Shown here in pieces: positions 1 to 6,849 of a DNA stretch of 6,892 bases. The stretch comes from Bacteroidia bacterium (GTDB lineage: Bacteria; Bacteroidota; Bacteroidia; Chitinophagales; Saprospiraceae): the NCBI GenBank assembly GCA_030431945.1, contig JAUIIF010000239.1:1-6892 (forward strand), read 5' to 3'. The position numbers were made by a program, and so were the translations under genes. The notes under the pieces are model-generated. The model did no database searches. It was not told the origin of the DNA and was given only the letters and a program-made list of their open reading frames with translations. How positions within the stretch are numbered: position 1 is the stretch's first letter; each line of letters begins with the position of its first letter.

Positions 1-20
1 GGAAAAAGGTCAGCGCAAAA

Positions 21-365
21 ATGACCTTCTATACCTGTGCGATTGTTTTCTCCTCAGTCGCCGTCATCCTGCTGATCCTGAGTTTGTACCTCTCGAGTAT
101 TGCCTTCTGGCTACTCCTTCCCATCCCGGTTCTCCTGATGGTCCTGGCCCTGACTTATTTCCTGGCCTTCGGCTTCCCTTTTTCCGAGGTAGGCTCCGCG
201 GAGTGGCAGGAAAATGAAGTGGAGCGGGAGATGATCAGACTCTACCGCAAACAACGGCAGGGAGAACTTCCCCCGCTGGAAGATCAAACGGATAGAGAAA
301 AATTGGAGCTTGCAGACCTGCAGCCTGCCGCAGAAGAAATCAGCCGGGACGAAGATTACGTATAG
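21..365 (+). CDS. Small two-helix membrane protein of unknown function
   Basis: This 114-residue protein is not assignable to a family I recognise. Two hydrophobic segments are visible, at about residues 5-27 and 29-52, separated by a very short turn. A Pro-containing stretch (LLLPIPVLLM) lies inside the second. From about residue 55 on, the protein is soluble, highly charged and mainly acidic (WQENEVEREM, then many E/D), with predicted helical character and an acidic end (SRDEDYV). This suggests a helical hairpin in the inner membrane with a cytoplasmic tail, which is inference. The reading frame stays open to the left edge of the window (the codons before the ATG read KKVSAK), so the true start may lie outside. 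A purine-rich GGAAAAAGG sits about 11 bases before this ATG and could serve as its ribosome binding site. It converges on the lipoprotein gene with a 135-bp gap and no clear terminator between them. Confidence 0.6.
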   Translation: MTFYTCAIVFSSVAVILLILSLYLSSIAFWLLLPIPVLLMVLALTYFLAFGFPFSEVGSAEWQENEVEREMIRLYRKQRQGELPPLEDQTDREKLELADLQPAAEEISRDEDYV

Positions 366-500
366 CCCGGTCAGCCTCTTAGTCCGGCAGAAGTGGAGGG
401 TAAGGAGAACTGCACTCGCGTTAGAGCCAAGGCCCTCGACGGTCGAAACGCAAGGAAAGAGCTGGTTTGCTCCCCGCGCGAGCCAGGCCTTCTCCCGTGA

Positions 501-1172
501 TTACTCTTCCTTCAGCACAAACATATTGGTATGGGTAGTTTCGTTGCCGCCAAACTCTGAGGAAGACGTCGTGATGGAAGCCGTCAGGCCGTACTTGTCG
601 TAGAACAAATAGGCATCGAGGTCAAGAATGACCGGGACACAACTTACCACCTTTTGCTGCTTAAACGTTCGCCCGGCCAGCTCCAACTCGTTGATGCGGG
701 CCACAATGTCTCCGGTAAACTTTTCATTCCCGTGATAGAAAACACAATCCCGGTAAGTAAGGTCCCTGACCGGAGGTGCGTCCAGGCGTAACGAATCGGA
801 TCCGTAAAAGAAAAACAGCTGGCTTCGCTGCCGGTCTTCAGGACTGATGCGCAGGACGCCTTCTTCCCGCAGCGCCGTAAGCACTTCCGGGCTACCATTG
901 TTGTAGCTTTCCGTAAGTTCAATGGCTTCTTCGGTAACGGCGGTTATCTCCAGCCGCAGCTCCCAACTTTCCGTGGGGAAGGCTGCCCCGCATTCGTAGG
1001 AAAAGGCTTCGAAGGTATTGAACTGACCAACTACCGGGTTTTGAAAATTTAACCGGTCCGGATTCAGAACGGGATCCGGCTCAACGGGCAGAATGGGGGT
1101 ATCTTTTTCACAGCTGACCAGAAAGAAAGCCAGCAATAGTAAGAAAAAGGAAAAGCGGATAAGTGGGCGCAT
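501..1172 (-). CDS. Hypothetical outer-envelope lipoprotein (SPII signal)
   Basis: This 223-residue protein has a clear lipoprotein signal peptide. The n-region is basic (R2, R6), the hydrophobic core runs over residues 7-18, and the lipobox LVSC places the lipidated cysteine at C21. The residues just after it are charged (EKD), followed by a Pro-rich spacer to about residue 38 (PILPVEPDPVLNP). A charged run after the cysteine resembles lipoprotein export signals known from Bacteroidota, which would favour surface or outer-membrane display; that step is inference. The mature part looks like an alternating beta-strand domain and holds three more cysteines (C61, C143, C178), so at most one internal disulfide can form and one cysteine stays free. 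I recognise no enzymatic motif or named family. The start is the only ATG giving a complete signal peptide; no Shine-Dalgarno sequence precedes it. An upstream intrinsic terminator implies it has its own promoter. Confidence 0.75.
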   Translation of the reverse strand: MRPLIRFSFFLLLLAFFLVSCEKDTPILPVEPDPVLNPDRLNFQNPVVGQFNTFEAFSYECGAAFPTESWELRLEITAVTEEAIELTESYNNGSPEVLTALREEGVLRISPEDRQRSQLFFFYGSDSLRLDAPPVRDLTYRDCVFYHGNEKFTGDIVARINELELAGRTFKQQKVVSCVPVILDLDAYLFYDKYGLTASITTSSSEFGGNETTHTNMFVLKEE

Positions 1173-1215
1173 GGGAACATCGGTTTGCTGGTAAGACCGG
1201 ATTTTTTTGTTCGGA

Positions 1216-1248
1216 CGTTGGCGAAGTACCGTTTTTTTTTCGCCAACG
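1216..1248. repeat. Perfect 10-bp inverted repeat upstream of the lipoprotein gene
   Basis: The arms CGTTGGCGAA (1216-1225) and TTCGCCAACG (1239-1248) are exactly complementary, with a 13-base loop that includes a T-run (A-run on the minus strand). The element lies 44-76 bases upstream of the lipoprotein ATG, in its presumed promoter or leader. It has no U-tract after the second arm on either strand, so it does not look like an intrinsic terminator. It is bracketed by two copies of TGTTCGG (1208-1214 and 1256-1262). It could be a regulator-binding site, a leader RNA hairpin or a tiny insertion remnant; the sequence alone does not decide. Confidence 0.6.
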
Positions 1249-1319
1249 GGTTAAATGTTCGGTAAGGCCTGTTTACCCACCTTGCGCAATTTCCCCGCTA
1301 CGCACCTGCGACCGCGCCC

Positions 1320-1349
1320 AAAAAAAGTGCTGATCCACCGGACCAGCAC
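1320..1349 (-). terminator. Rho-independent terminator of the beta-propeller gene
   Basis: Read on the minus strand, GTGCTGGTCC pairs with GGATCAGCAC across a 3-base GGT loop. This gives a 10-bp stem with a single G-U wobble, followed directly by seven T residues (the A-run at 1320-1326). This is a textbook intrinsic terminator. It sits 66 bases past the stop codon of the upstream minus-strand gene and about 150 bases before the lipoprotein start, so it should separate the two transcription units. Confidence 0.85.
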
Positions 1350-1372
1350 CTAACTAAAAAATCCAGAAGTGT

Positions 1373-1438
1373 TTAGCGTCTCAATACAAAATTACGGGCT
1401 GTTTTTTTCGCTCCGTTAGCGTAAAACAACCCTTCCGG
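1373..1438 (-). other. Possible vestigial T9SS C-terminal tail in the +1 frame
   Basis: Shifted by +1 from the main gene, this stretch overlaps its last codons and runs 43 bases past its stop. It reads GLFYANGAKKTARNFVLRR and then a stop codon. The pattern Gly-Leu-Phe/Tyr, Asn-Gly, Lys, then a final aromatic-Val-Leu-basic matches the usual end of T9SS sorting domains. It closely parallels the gene's own in-frame end (PGLYLF ... GRVVLR). The segment lies before the terminator and is therefore transcribed. It may be the leftover 3' end of an earlier sorting domain, or chance; nothing shows that it is translated. Confidence 0.3.
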
Positions 1439-3524
1439 TATGCCTGGCACCCGCCGGGGAAACCCAGCTGAACAGGTAAAGTCCGGGGCGTTCTCCTGCC
1501 AGCTGCACCCGGTACTGCTCCGTGTGGGCGGGGACTTCGAGCGCAGCTACCCGGCGACCGTCAGCCGCAAATATTTCCAGATGAGTGGCCTGGTTAGTAA
1601 GCGGAATACTGACCGTTAGCTGGCCGGACGAAGGGTTAGGAAAGGTCCGTAGCCGGACCGCCGCCCGCCGGGGAGAACGGTTACTCGTTAAATTCGCCGT
1701 TACGTGCCGCTCAATGTGGCCGCCGGTGGCCACGGCGTAAAGAAACCGCCCGCTGGGGGTAAGCCCCAGGCCACCCCCGGCGGCGCATAGGCGGGAAACC
1801 CGCTCCCAGGTGTCCCCCCGGTCCCGGCTCCGGTTGAGGTAACCGTTATTCCCCGTCTCAAAGGTGGTGGAATAGATGATGTCTGCAGCAGCATCGTAGG
1901 CGTAGCCGGCGCCGGCGGAGGCCTGCGACCTGACGGTCCAGCTCGCGCCACCATCCGTAGTCAGGTAACCCGTGCGGGAGGATTGCCCGATCATGCCCCT
2001 GTTTTCATCGAAGAAGAAAACACTTTGCCAGCGGCCGCTGGGGCTGGGGTTGGTAATTTCTGTCCAGGTGCGGCCGGCATCCGTCGTCTTGGCCAGTACG
2101 CCGTCACCTACTGCGTAGCCGGTGGTCTCGGTAGGGAAGTACAGCCCGTTGATTTTGGCGTCGAAACCGTGGTCAATCACCGTCCAGGTGGCTCCGTCAT
2201 CGGATGAAATGCCGCCGAAGGAAAAACCCATTACTAAAATATCACCGTTGGCAAAATTGTGAAACACCGTGGCGTCACCCTGGCCCAGGCCGCTCGCGGC
2301 ATCGAAATACTGCCGGAAGCTGTTCCCTCCATCCGTGGTAATCCGGGGATAAGTGTTGCCGTAGTACAATACGAATTCATCGGCTGAACGCAGGTCAATA
2401 CTTGCTACCGGAGCATTGGGGTTGGGGTTGCCGCTTACCAAAGGAGTCCAGGTCGTTCCTCCGTCAACCGTTTTTAGTAAGGCGCTGTGGGTGCCGGCGG
2501 CTATCCCGACGTCATCATTGGCGAACGCAATGTCCGTCAGGCTCAGGCGGTCTGCCGGAATTTGCCCCTCCCAATTGGTGAAGCCCGTGGCGGAGTAGAA
2601 GATCTCTGCGGCATCGCTGGGGACGAAAAATTCGTCACCCCGCCGGTGATAATTGTAGTAAGCGGGGCGGGTGCCGGACTGGTCAGGCATGAAATCACGG
2701 GTCCAGGTGGCGCCGCCATCCAGGCTTTGCCAGAGTTCCTCGACCAGGCCGATACCCACCAGGTGAGTAGCGGAAAAAGCTTCCAGCCACAGCAGTTGCC
2801 GGGGGCCGTTAACTACGTTGAGGTTCGACCAGCTCTGGCCACCGTTGGTGGTCCGGTAAATGTTACGGTCGGATGCCTGCACCCAGCCAGTGTTTTCGTC
2901 GTGCCAGTACATGGTAAAGATGCTGAGGCCGAAGGGGCTGGCGCTGCGGGCCCAGGTCGCTCCGCCGTCCGTCGTTTTGTGCAGGTACCGGTCTCCGTCG
3001 AAGGCCAGGCCGGTAAGGCCATCCACGAAAAACAGGAAACTGCCCTGCCAGTCCGTATCCGGCAGGGCCATGGTGGTCCAGGTTTGTCCGTTGTCGGTAC
3101 TGCGCAGGTAGTCGCGTCCGTTTTTGTCGGCAATAACAATGTTGTTGTCCAGTTGGTGAAGCTTTAATACCTCCTTGAAATCCGCGCGTACGTCCTGGGT
3201 GAAACGGCCATTTGCCTGGCGGTTCAGTACAATGCCGTCTCCGGCAATCACGGCATTGTTGCAGTCGTCACCGGGGCAGGTGACGGCAGAGAAATCGAAG
3301 GAGCTGTCGGCTGCGTCCACGAGTTGCCAGCTCAGGCCCCCATCAGTGGTTCGTACGACCACGCCGCAGGTGCCGACGGCGTATCCCTGATCGCTGCCGT
3401 CAACGTACACATCCTGGAATTTGGTGTCGTAATTTTGCGGGTAGACTACATTCTCCGTTTGGGAGAACCCCCACGAGGAGGACAAAAGGAGCAGCAGTAA
3501 GAGGTAGTGGGTGGTGGGTTTCAT
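1416..3524 (-). CDS. Secreted Asp-box/BNR beta-propeller protein with T9SS sorting domain
   Basis: This 702-residue protein has a Sec signal peptide at residues 1-22 (hydrophobic Leu run 8-14, likely cut after GFSQ or nearby). The body, about residues 30-600, is built of BNR/Asp-box repeats of the type S/T-x-D-G-G-x-T-W, as in sialidase, sortilin and Ycf48-like propellers. Clear boxes start near residues 59, 142, 184, 225, 267, 352, 396, 440, 480, 522 and 566, with degenerate ones near 102 and 311. Residues 628-702 form a T9SS type A sorting domain: it begins FPNPSSGQ, has a central FAADGRRV turn, and ends PGLYLF ... GRVVLR. The protein is therefore expected to cross the outer membrane and be anchored or released at the surface. 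No sialidase catalytic set (Arg triad, FRIP motif) is apparent, so a binding or adhesion role is more likely than hydrolysis; this is inference. Cysteines are few (C53, C83, C88, C580). The start gives a complete signal peptide. The gene is probably monocistronic. Confidence 0.88.
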   Translation of the reverse strand: MKPTTHYLLLLLLLSSSWGFSQTENVVYPQNYDTKFQDVYVDGSDQGYAVGTCGVVVRTTDGGLSWQLVDAADSSFDFSAVTCPGDDCNNAVIAGDGIVLNRQANGRFTQDVRADFKEVLKLHQLDNNIVIADKNGRDYLRSTDNGQTWTTMALPDTDWQGSFLFFVDGLTGLAFDGDRYLHKTTDGGATWARSASPFGLSIFTMYWHDENTGWVQASDRNIYRTTNGGQSWSNLNVVNGPRQLLWLEAFSATHLVGIGLVEELWQSLDGGATWTRDFMPDQSGTRPAYYNYHRRGDEFFVPSDAAEIFYSATGFTNWEGQIPADRLSLTDIAFANDDVGIAAGTHSALLKTVDGGTTWTPLVSGNPNPNAPVASIDLRSADEFVLYYGNTYPRITTDGGNSFRQYFDAASGLGQGDATVFHNFANGDILVMGFSFGGISSDDGATWTVIDHGFDAKINGLYFPTETTGYAVGDGVLAKTTDAGRTWTEITNPSPSGRWQSVFFFDENRGMIGQSSRTGYLTTDGGASWTVRSQASAGAGYAYDAAADIIYSTTFETGNNGYLNRSRDRGDTWERVSRLCAAGGGLGLTPSGRFLYAVATGGHIERHVTANLTSNRSPRRAAVRLRTFPNPSSGQLTVSIPLTNQATHLEIFAADGRRVAALEVPAHTEQYRVQLAGERPGLYLFSWVSPAGARHTGRVVLR
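1806..3350 (-). repeat. Thirteen Asp-box repeat units with a period of about 42 residues
   Basis: Within the propeller protein the Asp-box starts are spaced 40-44 residues apart along the whole domain once two degenerate boxes (RQANGRFT at 102 and SATGFTNW at 311) are counted. The best-conserved units read TTDGGATW, TTDGGASW and TTDGGLSW. At DNA level the units have diverged and are recognisable mainly through the short GC-rich motif, so this is an old protein repeat and not a recent tandem duplication. Confidence 0.8.
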
Positions 3525-3657
3525 TTCTGGAGCGAATTAGTGGAACGAGTAATTTCGTTTGCTACAAAATTCAGACCTGGGCGGCCGGCAAACCTCTCAG
3601 TAATGGGGGATTTGGCGGAACTACCTGAATTCATAGAGGTCTCGTCCTGATCATTCA

Positions 3658-3689
3658 TTTGCCCGGTTTCCCTGAATATCCGTAGTTTG
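3658..3689 (+). promoter_or_regulatory. Weak candidate Bacteroidota-type promoter for the VOC gene
   Basis: TTTG at 3658-3661 is followed after 21 bases by TAGTTTG at 3683-3689. This resembles the Bacteroidota -33 TTTG and -7 TAnnTTTG boxes, though the -7 box is one base short. It lies 38 bases before the VOC start codon in the divergent intergenic region. An alternative -7-like CAATTTTG at 3697-3704 has no partner at the right distance. Motifs this short occur often by chance. Confidence 0.25.
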
Positions 3690-3727
3690 TCCGGGACAAT
3701 TTTGCTGCTCCCTTCAATCTACTCTCC

Positions 3728-4093
3728 ATGCAAGGCCTGCGTACCGCTATCTACCGTGTTGCCGATCTTACTGCCGCTAAAGCCTGGTATACCGAAGCTT
3801 TCGGCAAAGCCCCCTACTTTGATGAGCCATTTTACGTGGGGTTCAACATCGGCGGCTATGAGCTGGGCCTGCAACCGGAGGAAACCAAGGTGAAGGATAA
3901 GCCAGTGAGCTGCCTTACCTACTGGGGGGTAGGGCCTGACGTGCAACAGGAATACGACCGCTTGCTTTCGTTGGGGGCTACCGAACTGGAACCACCGATG
4001 GGGGTGGGCGGACCACTGATTGTTGCGGCGGTCCGGGATCCGTGGGGGAACCCCCTCGGCATCATTTATAATCCTGCCTTTACCCCCGAATAA
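3728..4093 (+). CDS. VOC-superfamily (glyoxalase/bleomycin-resistance fold) protein
   Basis: This 121-residue protein is about the length of a single VOC module with two beta-alpha-beta-beta-beta halves. The first half shows the usual VADLTAAKAWYTEAFG helix (residues 11-26), then FYVGFNIGGYELGLQP (35-50). The second half has the QQEYDRLLSLGAT helix (73-85) and the closing strand DPWGNPLGIIYNP (104-116), which corresponds to the common D-P-x-G-N ending. There is no signal peptide, so it should be cytoplasmic. At the usual first metal-ligand position there is a Thr (T6) in place of His or Gln, and the closing strand lacks the usual terminal Glu. E45 of GYELGL is the only ligand-like residue I can place. 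Glyoxalase I or extradiol dioxygenase activity is therefore doubtful, and the true substrate is unknown. It starts 203 bp from the divergently transcribed propeller gene, and the M14 peptidase gene follows 92 bp downstream on the same strand. Confidence 0.85.
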   Translation: MQGLRTAIYRVADLTAAKAWYTEAFGKAPYFDEPFYVGFNIGGYELGLQPEETKVKDKPVSCLTYWGVGPDVQQEYDRLLSLGATELEPPMGVGGPLIVAAVRDPWGNPLGIIYNPAFTPE

Positions 4094-4185
4094 CTGGTAA
4101 CTCAATGAGGGTTAACGGTGGCAGCTCCTTACGTCAGCCCGCTCCCTGACCTTTCCTTGCACCGGCGTCCGCGCCCCCATCACCA

Positions 4186-6849
4186 ATGACTAAATCCATA
4201 CCAATGCGTCAATTTTTACTCCTTCAGCTTTTTCTTTTTTCTGTAATTCTTACTGGCCAAACCGACATATACGAGCGGCTGCCGCTTACGGATAATGAAG
4301 TGGCGACCATTCCAAGCCCGGCAGCGTTTCTGGGGTACGAACTGGGGGAACGTTTTACGGAATACGCACGCTCCGTAGAATACTTTCGGATGCTGGCCAC
4401 CAGGAGTGACCGCATTAACCTGGAACAATACGGTAAAACGTACGAACAACGGCCCTTGCTGTTGCTCACCATCAGTGCGGAAGAAAACATCAACCGGATA
4501 GAGGACATCCGGCGGGCTCAGCTGGCTTTGGTGGCGCGATCGCGGGTGCAAGGTGAGGCAAATGAGCAGGGTAGGGAGGCCGTAGACCTGGCTACCCACC
4601 CGGTGATCAACAGCTACAGCTACAATATTCACGGCAACGAAGCGAGCAGTACTGAGGCGGCGATGCAGGTAGCTTACGAGTTGGCGACGACTAAAGACGC
4701 AGCGCTCCGCGCTGCCCTCCAGCAAACCGTGAACCTGCTCTTCATCTGCATCAACCCCGATGGGCGGGATCGCTACGTCTACTGGGCCAATTCCGTGGCC
4801 CGCCATACCGGTGGCGAAGAGCCCCGCGACCTGGAGCACTACGCCCCCTGGCCTAACGGCCGGACCAACCATTACTGGTTTGACCTCAACCGGGACTGGA
4901 TCTGGGGGGTCCACCCGGAAAGCCGCGGGCATACCGCGGCGTACCAAAAATGGATGCCCCAGGTACATACGGATTACCACGAACAGGGCTACGATGCCAA
5001 CTACTTTACCGTGCCCGGCACCACTCCCCGCAATTTATTGTTGCCGGACGCGTACGAAACCTGGGCCGATACCTTTGGTCGGGCCAACATCACCGAATTC
5101 AATAAGAAAGGCCTCAGCTATTTTACCCGCGATCGTTTTGACTTTTACTACCCGAGTTACGGTTCCAGTTATCCTTCCGTAATGGGAGCCATCGGGATGT
5201 TGACCGAGCAGGGCGGTATTGCCGGCCACCGGGCAGTGGAAACGGAAGACGGGTTCGTCCTCACCCTGCGCCAGCGGGTGTACGACCATTACACTACCAG
5301 CCTGGCACAGCTGAAAGCCGCAGCCCGCAACCGGCGGGAGCTGCTTGATTACAGCCTGGCTGCCTGGGACCCGCTGAACAGCAAAAGCCCGGCTACTGCT
5401 TACGTCATCGAAAACGATGGCTCGGAATACTTCGCCGACCTCCTGAAAATGTTGTTGCTGAATGGCGTGGAAGTGGAGCGTACGCTGCAAGACATTGCCG
5501 CACCCAGCACCAGCTTCCGGGACGGAAAGCGCGGTACCAACCTGTTTCCGGCCGGGAGCCTGATCATTGGGACGGAGCAACCCCGGCACCTGTTCGTCAA
5601 CAGTATCCTGAGCCGGGACCTGCAAATTGAGGACAGTGTGATGTACGACATGTCTACCTGGTCCGCCCCGCTGGCGTATAATCTGGAGGCCTACAGCGTA
5701 CAGAGCCCGGTTTTGGTGGATACCGAGCCGGTGGTAGAGGAGGTCACTGCCGGACGGATTATTCCGGTGGGTACGGCGGCGCAAGCCTACGCGTACGTCA
5801 TACGCTGGAACCAGCGGCAGGCCCCCAGGGCCCTCGCCAAACTCTGGAAAATGGGCTACCGGGTACGGGCTGCCCATGAGCCCTTTGTGGCTGCCGACGG
5901 CACTGAATTTGGTGCCGGAAGCCTGATCGTACTCGCCGGTAGGAATTTAGAGCAGACAGCTGCCGAGCAGGACATGCAGCGCCTTGCGGCCGCTTGTGAA
6001 ATTGAAATACACCGGATGGCGACCGGGCGCATGCAATCGGGAATGGATTTGGGCAGTACCCGCAATTTTCCCGTCCGCCAGCAAAAGGTAGCCCTGTTGG
6101 TAGAGCCTCCCTTCAATGTGTATACGAGCGGGCAGGTGTATTTCCTTTTTGACTGGGAAACGGAGCTGCCGGTAGACCGCATTCGGGCTTCCGCCCTCCA
6201 ACAAACAGCTATTCCTAAATTCGGCTTCCGGTACGGGCAGGCTGATTTGAATGATTATGACGTGTTGATTCTGCCCGAAGCCAATGACCTGGAGGCTTTG
6301 TTTGATGAAAAAGGACAAGCGCAGTTGCGGCAGTGGCTGCTGGGGGGCGGAACAGTTGTGGCCATTGGCAGGAGTGCCGCTTTCTTTACCGCAGAAGGAG
6401 GGTTCCTGAAGGAGCAGGCAGTAGTTAAACCAGACCCGAAACTGGACGAGGAAAAAGCAGCGTCCTTATCCTTTGCGGAGCGCACGGCTTTCTACGGTAA
6501 GCAACGCATTCCCGGATCCGCCATGAATGCAGTCGTTGACGTTACCCATCCCCTGGCCTATGGAGTGAAAAAAGAAGTGTACACTCTTAATTTCGGGCCT
6601 ACGGCTCTCAAGCCGGACCGCAATTTGCAGAGTGTCGGTCGGTACGTCGATGATCCGAAACAGTTACTGGCTGCCGGATATGCTTCTTCACCTAATCTTG
6701 ACTCCCTGGCGGGCAATACCTGGGCGGGGGTACGTACGGTCGGCCGTGGTAAGGTGGTGTACTTCATGGATAATCCCCATTACCGGATGTTCTGGCGCGG
6801 GCCGAGCAGAATGATGCAAAATGCGGTAATGATTGTTCCGGGAATGTAA
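4186..6849 (+). CDS. Secreted M14-family zinc carboxypeptidase-like protein with C-terminal amidotransferase-like domain
   Basis: This 887-residue protein has a Sec signal peptide (hydrophobic run at about residues 9-23, likely cut near TGQ at 23-25). A second ATG at 4204 (M7) gives an equally good signal peptide after an A-rich leader and may be the real start. The M14 peptidase domain spans about residues 40-370. It has the YGKTYEQRPLLLL strand (82-94), zinc ligands H149 and E152 in NIHGNE, NPDGRDRY (190-197), the substrate-contacting N235-R236 in DLNRDW, the third zinc ligand in HTDYHEQG (probably H265, else H261) and the catalytic Glu E341 in LTEQGG. All key residues are present, so it is probably an active periplasmic or secreted metallopeptidase; its substrate is not evident. 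Residues of about 630-885 resemble a class I glutamine-amidotransferase-like fold (DYDVLILPE at 690-698, LLGGGTVVAIG at 718-728), but the elbow reads AIGRSA with no cysteine. No T9SS sorting domain is present. The preceding VOC gene is on the same strand. Confidence 0.88.
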   Translation: MTKSIPMRQFLLLQLFLFSVILTGQTDIYERLPLTDNEVATIPSPAAFLGYELGERFTEYARSVEYFRMLATRSDRINLEQYGKTYEQRPLLLLTISAEENINRIEDIRRAQLALVARSRVQGEANEQGREAVDLATHPVINSYSYNIHGNEASSTEAAMQVAYELATTKDAALRAALQQTVNLLFICINPDGRDRYVYWANSVARHTGGEEPRDLEHYAPWPNGRTNHYWFDLNRDWIWGVHPESRGHTAAYQKWMPQVHTDYHEQGYDANYFTVPGTTPRNLLLPDAYETWADTFGRANITEFNKKGLSYFTRDRFDFYYPSYGSSYPSVMGAIGMLTEQGGIAGHRAVETEDGFVLTLRQRVYDHYTTSLAQLKAAARNRRELLDYSLAAWDPLNSKSPATAYVIENDGSEYFADLLKMLLLNGVEVERTLQDIAAPSTSFRDGKRGTNLFPAGSLIIGTEQPRHLFVNSILSRDLQIEDSVMYDMSTWSAPLAYNLEAYSVQSPVLVDTEPVVEEVTAGRIIPVGTAAQAYAYVIRWNQRQAPRALAKLWKMGYRVRAAHEPFVAADGTEFGAGSLIVLAGRNLEQTAAEQDMQRLAAACEIEIHRMATGRMQSGMDLGSTRNFPVRQQKVALLVEPPFNVYTSGQVYFLFDWETELPVDRIRASALQQTAIPKFGFRYGQADLNDYDVLILPEANDLEALFDEKGQAQLRQWLLGGGTVVAIGRSAAFFTAEGGFLKEQAVVKPDPKLDEEKAASLSFAERTAFYGKQRIPGSAMNAVVDVTHPLAYGVKKEVYTLNFGPTALKPDRNLQSVGRYVDDPKQLLAAGYASSPNLDSLAGNTWAGVRTVGRGKVVYFMDNPHYRMFWRGPSRMMQNAVMIVPGM

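Noticed and set aside
366..500. Possible bidirectional terminator or tRNA-like piece (GGTCGAAAC near 440) in the convergent gap
   Set aside because: The only hairpin (CTGG/CCAG near 465-485) is imperfect and lacks a T-run. The T-loop-like string has no complementary flanks and no matching acceptor or anticodon stem.
310..603. A 97-codon plus-strand frame overlapping the ends of the membrane protein and the lipoprotein genes
   Set aside because: It overlaps two better-supported genes on opposite strands and has no recognisable motif or ribosome binding site.
2487..3167. A 226-codon plus-strand frame opposite the propeller gene
   Set aside because: It is antisense to well-conserved Asp-box repeats. 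The translation is Gly/Val/Ala/Pro-rich with no recognisable domain.
3533..3570. TTTTG ... TAATTCG promoter-like pair on the minus strand before the propeller gene
   Set aside because: The spacing is 25 bases, longer than usual, the -7 box matches poorly, and transcription would start almost at the ATG.
3626..3633. 8-bp palindrome TGAATTCA in the divergent intergenic region, near TGATCA at 3648-3653
   Set aside because: It is too short to stand out from chance, with no second copy or known operator match.
4216..5877. Two long open frames (254 and 280 codons) on the minus strand opposite the M14 peptidase gene
   Set aside because: They lie wholly antisense to a gene with a full set of conserved M14 motifs. 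Their translations are low-complexity mixtures without motifs or plausible starts. Such open frames are expected opposite GC-rich coding sequence.
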